From: Deltaproteobacteria bacterium
Lineage (GTDB): Bacteria > Desulfobacterota > Binatia > UBA9968
DNA: 8,361 bases
Direction of reading: 5' to 3'
Assembly: GCA_020027655.1 (NCBI GenBank)
Contig: JAHKKJ010000142.1
Coordinates: forward strand, 1-8,361
Within the stretch, counting starts at the first letter, position 1; each line of letters opens with the position of its first letter. The notes beneath the pieces are model-generated. The model was not told the origin of the DNA. It worked only from the letters and a program-made list of their open reading frames with translations, and ran no database searches. The translations under genes were made by a program, and so were the position numbers. This document shows positions 6,092-8,361 of this stretch, one piece after another.

Positions 6092-6106
6092 TGGCACTTC
6101 GATTGC
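6092..6106 (+). promoter_or_regulatory. Sigma-54 (RpoN) promoter of the kdp operon
   Basis: TGGCAC-TTCGA-TTGC matches the sigma-54 consensus TGGCAC-N5-TTGC at every fixed position, with the invariant GG and GC at correct spacing. Transcription would start about 12 bases downstream, near 6118, leaving a 30-base leader that includes the TAGGAG ribosome-binding site of the first small gene. Its placement directly before the operon on the right strand supports function. Sigma-54 promoters need an ATP-dependent activator, expected to be encoded elsewhere. Confidence 0.7.
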
Positions 6107-6147
6107 GGTATTCATCTACAAAGTTAGCCCACTTTAGGAGCAATCAT

Positions 6148-6231
6148 ATGGCTGACGTTATATTTGTCATCGTGACGGTGGTTTTTTTTATGATCGCATG
6201 CCTGTATGTCCGTGGCTGCGATCGTCTGTAA
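6148..6231 (+). CDS. 27-residue single-helix membrane protein at the head of the kdp operon
   Basis: ATG 6148 opens a 27-codon frame ending TAA at 6231, preceded by TAGGAG with seven bases of spacing. The protein starts MADVIFVIVTVVFFMIACLY and ends VRGCDRL. Residues 4-20 form one hydrophobic helix; the short tail is basic and carries a Cys next to Asp-Arg. Similar short proteins with a YVR-x-C-D/E-R-L ending are, from memory, found in front of kdpF in many bacteria, but I know no assigned name or function. The next gene, kdpF, begins nine bases after its stop, with its own ribosome-binding site in between, so the two are almost certainly co-transcribed. It may help assemble or stabilise the Kdp pump, as KdpF does; that is inference. 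An eight-T run lies within the frame (6182-6189). Confidence 0.75.
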   Translation: MADVIFVIVTVVFFMIACLYVRGCDRL

Positions 6232-6240
6232 GGAGGGCAT

Positions 6241-6330
6241 ATGACATTAGAATATATAATCGGAATAATCGTTTCTTTTCTTATCATGGGATACTTGATC
6301 TACGCGCTTCTCTGGCCGGAGAAGTTTTAG
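6241..6330 (+). CDS. kdpF: KdpF, small stabilising subunit of the K+-transporting ATPase
   Basis: ATG 6241 lies four bases after a strong AAGGAGG, overlapping the end of the preceding spacer. The frame encodes 29 residues, MTLEYIIGIIVSFLIMGYLI then YALLWPEKF. KdpF is a single-helix lipid-like subunit that stabilises the KdpABC complex in the inner membrane. The diagnostic ending YALL-x-PE-x-F is present, and the length is that of the family. It lies between the 27-residue membrane protein and kdpA. The gap to kdpA is 88 bases, longer than the few bases common in kdp operons, and holds no further gene that I can see. Confidence 0.93.
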   Translation: MTLEYIIGIIVSFLIMGYLIYALLWPEKF

Positions 6331-6418
6331 TTTTGAGACTTGCGAGGCGGTGAAAGGATTTGCAGCAACACGAAATTTATCGAAGTAGTTTTGCAAGGGT
6401 ACAAAGTCGAGAGAAGTT

Positions 6419-8176
6419 ATGACGACCATTGGATGGATTCAGATTCTTTTATTTTCAATCGTTATATTTGCTGTAACCAAGCCCATCGGCATCTACATGT
6501 TTCGTATCTTCGAGGGCGACCGGCAGCCTTTGCCACGCTTTTTCGGACCGATCGAGAGGTTGATTTATCGCCTCTGTGGTGTCGATCCCAAAGAGCAGCA
6601 AGATTGGAAGGAGTACGCGCTTGCGATGCTTCTTTTCAGCGCCATCAGCTTGCTCGTGACCTACGCCATCGAGCGGTTACAGCAGGTCCTCCCCTTGAAT
6701 CCACAAAACCTAGGTCCCGTGCCGGCTGATCTTGCATTCGGTACTGCGTCTAGTTTCACCACCAATACTAACTGGCAGGCCTACGGCGGCGAGTCGACGA
6801 TGAGCTATCTGACTCAGATGGCCGGACTCGCCTGGCACAACTTCATCTCCGTCGGTGTTGGCATTGGTGTCATGTTGGCGATCGCGCGCGGCTTGACCTA
6901 TCGCCTTCAGCCCAGCGCACCAAAAACGATCGGCAATTTTTGGGTCGATCTGAACCGGTCTGTTATCTACCTCCTAATTCCATTTTCCGTTGTCATGGCG
7001 TTGGTTCTGGTGTGGCAGGGAGTTCTGCAAAACTTTTCATCTTATGTGGAACTGACGACCTTGGAAGGAGCGAAGCAGACGCTGGCGATGGGGCCGACGG
7101 CGTCGCAGATCGCGATCAAACAACTCGGCACCAATGGCGGCGGTTTCTTCAACGTCAACAGCGCTCATCCGTTCGAGGGAGGAACTCCGCTGGCGAATTT
7201 CCTAGAGATGGTGGCGATTCTCGCGATCCCAGCGGCGCAGGCCTACATGTACGGGCTGATGGCGCGGGACACCAGGCAAGGCTGGACGCTCTTCGGGGCG
7301 ATGGCGATTTTGTTTTTTATGGGCGTGACGACGGCTTATTACTTCGAGACAAAGCCCAACCCGGTGATGCAAGGTTTGGTCGTGGATCAAGCGGCCGGCA
7401 ACATGGAAGGAAAAGAAGTGCGATACGGTGTTACCAACTCGGTGATCTGGGCGACAGCGACGACCGATGCGTCGAACGGTTCGGTCAATTCCATGCACGA
7501 TAGTTTCAATCCTCTCGCCGGCCTCGTGCCCTTGGTGAACATCCAGCTCGGCGAATTAGTCTTCGGCGGCGTCGGCGCGGGGCTTTACGCCATGCTGGTC
7601 TTTGTTCTTGTTTCCGTGTTTATCGCCGGCTTGATGGTCGGGCGCACTCCTGAGTATCTGGGAAAGAAAATTGAAGCGCGGGAGGTCAAGCTCGCAATGC
7701 TTTACGTGCTGATCTTTCCGCTGCTTATACTTTACTTGACCGGCTGGTCAGTCGTGGCGCCATACGGCCTTTCATCCTTGAACAACGCTGGCCCGCACGG
7801 ATTGAGTGAAATTCTCTACGCCTATAGCAGCGCCGCCGGCAACAACGGCTCGGCCTTCGCGGGACTCAACGCCAACACACTTTGGTACAACGTCAGCCAG
7901 GGGCTGACGATGCTCGCCGGCCGTTTTGTCAGCCAGGGGCTGACGATGCTCGCCGGCCGTTTTCTGATGATTGTGCCCGTCCTCGCGATCGCGGGCTCGC
8001 TGGTGGGCAAGAAGGCTGTGCCGGAAAGTCTAGGTACATTCCCAACGAACGGGACGCTTTTCGTTGTTCTACTGCTTGGTGTGATTCTTATCGTTGGGGC
8101 GTTGACTTTCTTCCCCGCGCTTGCCCTTGGGCCCATCGTTGAACATTTCTTGGCCCAGGCCGGAAAGGTTTTTTGA
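6419..8176 (+). CDS. kdpA: KdpA, K+-binding and translocating subunit of the high-affinity K+ pump
   Basis: A 585-residue polytopic inner-membrane protein that forms the K+ filter of the KdpFABC P-type pump. The start MTTIGWIQILLF and AVTKPIGIYMFR are typical. The four filter segments are visible: SSFTTNTNWQ (111-120), LGTNGGGFFN (236-245), the DASNGSVNSMHDSFNP region (350-365), and AAGNNGSAFAGLNANT (472-487). GGVGAGLYAMLVF and PVLAIAGSLVGKK are also family hallmarks. Without one anomaly the length would be 573, near the usual 555-575. The anomaly is a perfect tandem duplication of 12 residues (VSQGLTMLAGRF, residues 492-503 and 504-515) directly after filter segment four, where relatives have one copy leading into LMIVPVLAIAG. 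The frame stays open. The ribosome-binding site is weak (GAGAAG). The stop lies one base before kdpB, indicating coupled translation. Whether the duplicated form still works is doubtful. Confidence 0.95.
   Translation: MTTIGWIQILLFSIVIFAVTKPIGIYMFRIFEGDRQPLPRFFGPIERLIYRLCGVDPKEQQDWKEYALAMLLFSAISLLVTYAIERLQQVLPLNPQNLGPVPADLAFGTASSFTTNTNWQAYGGESTMSYLTQMAGLAWHNFISVGVGIGVMLAIARGLTYRLQPSAPKTIGNFWVDLNRSVIYLLIPFSVVMALVLVWQGVLQNFSSYVELTTLEGAKQTLAMGPTASQIAIKQLGTNGGGFFNVNSAHPFEGGTPLANFLEMVAILAIPAAQAYMYGLMARDTRQGWTLFGAMAILFFMGVTTAYYFETKPNPVMQGLVVDQAAGNMEGKEVRYGVTNSVIWATATTDASNGSVNSMHDSFNPLAGLVPLVNIQLGELVFGGVGAGLYAMLVFVLVSVFIAGLMVGRTPEYLGKKIEAREVKLAMLYVLIFPLLILYLTGWSVVAPYGLSSLNNAGPHGLSEILYAYSSAAGNNGSAFAGLNANTLWYNVSQGLTMLAGRFVSQGLTMLAGRFLMIVPVLAIAGSLVGKKAVPESLGTFPTNGTLFVVLLLGVILIVGALTFFPALALGPIVEHFLAQAGKVF
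7892..7963 (+). repeat. Perfect 36-bp tandem duplication within kdpA
   Basis: Copy one (7892-7927) and copy two (7928-7963) are identical at all 36 positions. Each starts GTCAGCCAGGGGCTGAC, itself a 7-bp hairpin with an AGG loop, and ends CCGGCCGTTTT. Because 36 is a multiple of three, the reading frame is kept and 12 residues are doubled. The lack of any difference between the copies means a very recent event or an assembly artefact. Confidence 0.97.
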
Positions 8177-8177
8177 C

Positions 8178-8361
8178 ATGGCAGAGACTCGCTTAAAAGA
8201 ACGTTCGCTTTTTGATCCTGAAATTGTGCGGCCCGCTGTTTGGGAGAGTTTCCGCAAGCTGTCGCCTCAGCACGTGATTAAGAACCCGGTCATGTTCGTG
8301 GTCGAGATTGGCAGCGTGCTCACGACCTTGATCTGGCTGCGCGACCTGATTGCTCCCACGG
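8178..8361 (+). CDS. kdpB: KdpB, ATPase subunit of the K+ pump (N-terminal part, cut by window edge)
   Basis: ATG 8178 begins one base after the kdpA stop (TGAcATG), so translation is probably coupled. The 61 visible codons read MAETRLKERSLFDPEIVRPA, then VWESFRKLSPQHVIKNPVMF and VVEIGSVLTTLIWLRDLIAP. SLFDP, SFRKL-P, NPVMFVVE-GS-LTT form the standard KdpB N-terminus, ahead of the first membrane helices. The phosphorylation site and nucleotide domain lie beyond the right edge. kdpC and a regulator would be expected further on. Confidence 0.93.
   Translation, partial: MAETRLKERSLFDPEIVRPAVWESFRKLSPQHVIKNPVMFVVEIGSVLTTLIWLRDLIAPT

Noticed and set aside
5961..6143. 60-codon minus-strand open frame upstream of kdp
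   Set aside because: It overlaps the sigma-54 promoter and palindromes, has no recognisable family signature and no good ribosome-binding site.
5950..6147. A c-di-AMP (ydaO-type) or other riboswitch ahead of kdp
   Set aside because: I looked because such switches control K+ genes elsewhere, but none of the conserved ydaO blocks is visible, and the predicted leader after the sigma-54 start is only about 30 bases.
1..8361. CRISPR array, tRNA, rRNA or insertion-sequence transposase
   Set aside because: No regularly spaced repeats, no tRNA-like cloverleaf and no transposase motif were recognised on either strand by eye.

Overview
The window looks like chromosomal DNA from an uncultivated, moderately GC-rich Gram-negative bacterium. 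The style fits the deltaproteobacterial, Binatota, Tectomicrobia or NC10 sort of lineage. The reasons are a TctC/Bug-type periplasmic binding protein, an SsuA/TauA-like binding protein, an amidohydrolase-2 family enzyme, a complete start of a kdp operon with a candidate sigma-54 promoter, and gaps filled with several families of palindromic intergenic repeats common in such genomes. The lineage is an inference from style; no rRNA or marker gene is present.

Left and middle (1-5742), all on the minus strand, read right to left: a TctC-like tricarboxylate-receptor binding protein (5742-4669), an AlsS-type thiamine-diphosphate enzyme annotated as acetolactate synthase large subunit-like (4463-2829), an amidohydrolase-2 family hydrolase (2658-1399), a single-cysteine redoxin of the deiodinase-like branch (1200-484), and the N-terminus of an ABC-type substrate-binding protein that runs off the left edge. 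The genes are co-oriented but separated by gaps of about 170-250 bases. Nearly every gap holds a different degenerate inverted repeat, so this is a loose cluster and not a tight operon. Two binding proteins with two small-molecule enzymes suggest uptake and breakdown of an organic acid or aromatic fragment; the substrate cannot be read from the sequence.

Right (about 5950-8361), plus strand: a divergent potassium-uptake operon. Upstream is a near-perfect sigma-54 -24/-12 element (6092-6106) preceded by a 15-base palindrome that could bind an enhancer-binding activator. Then come a 27-residue one-helix membrane protein (6148-6231), kdpF (6241-6330), kdpA (6419-8176), and the first 61 codons of kdpB (8178 to the edge). 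KdpFABC is the high-affinity ATP-driven K+ pump of the inner membrane.

The most striking anomaly is a perfect in-frame 36-bp tandem duplication in kdpA (7892-7963). It inserts 12 extra residues at the start of a membrane helix just after the fourth selectivity-filter segment. The second point of interest is the sigma-54-type control region with an unnamed micro-protein at the head of the operon.
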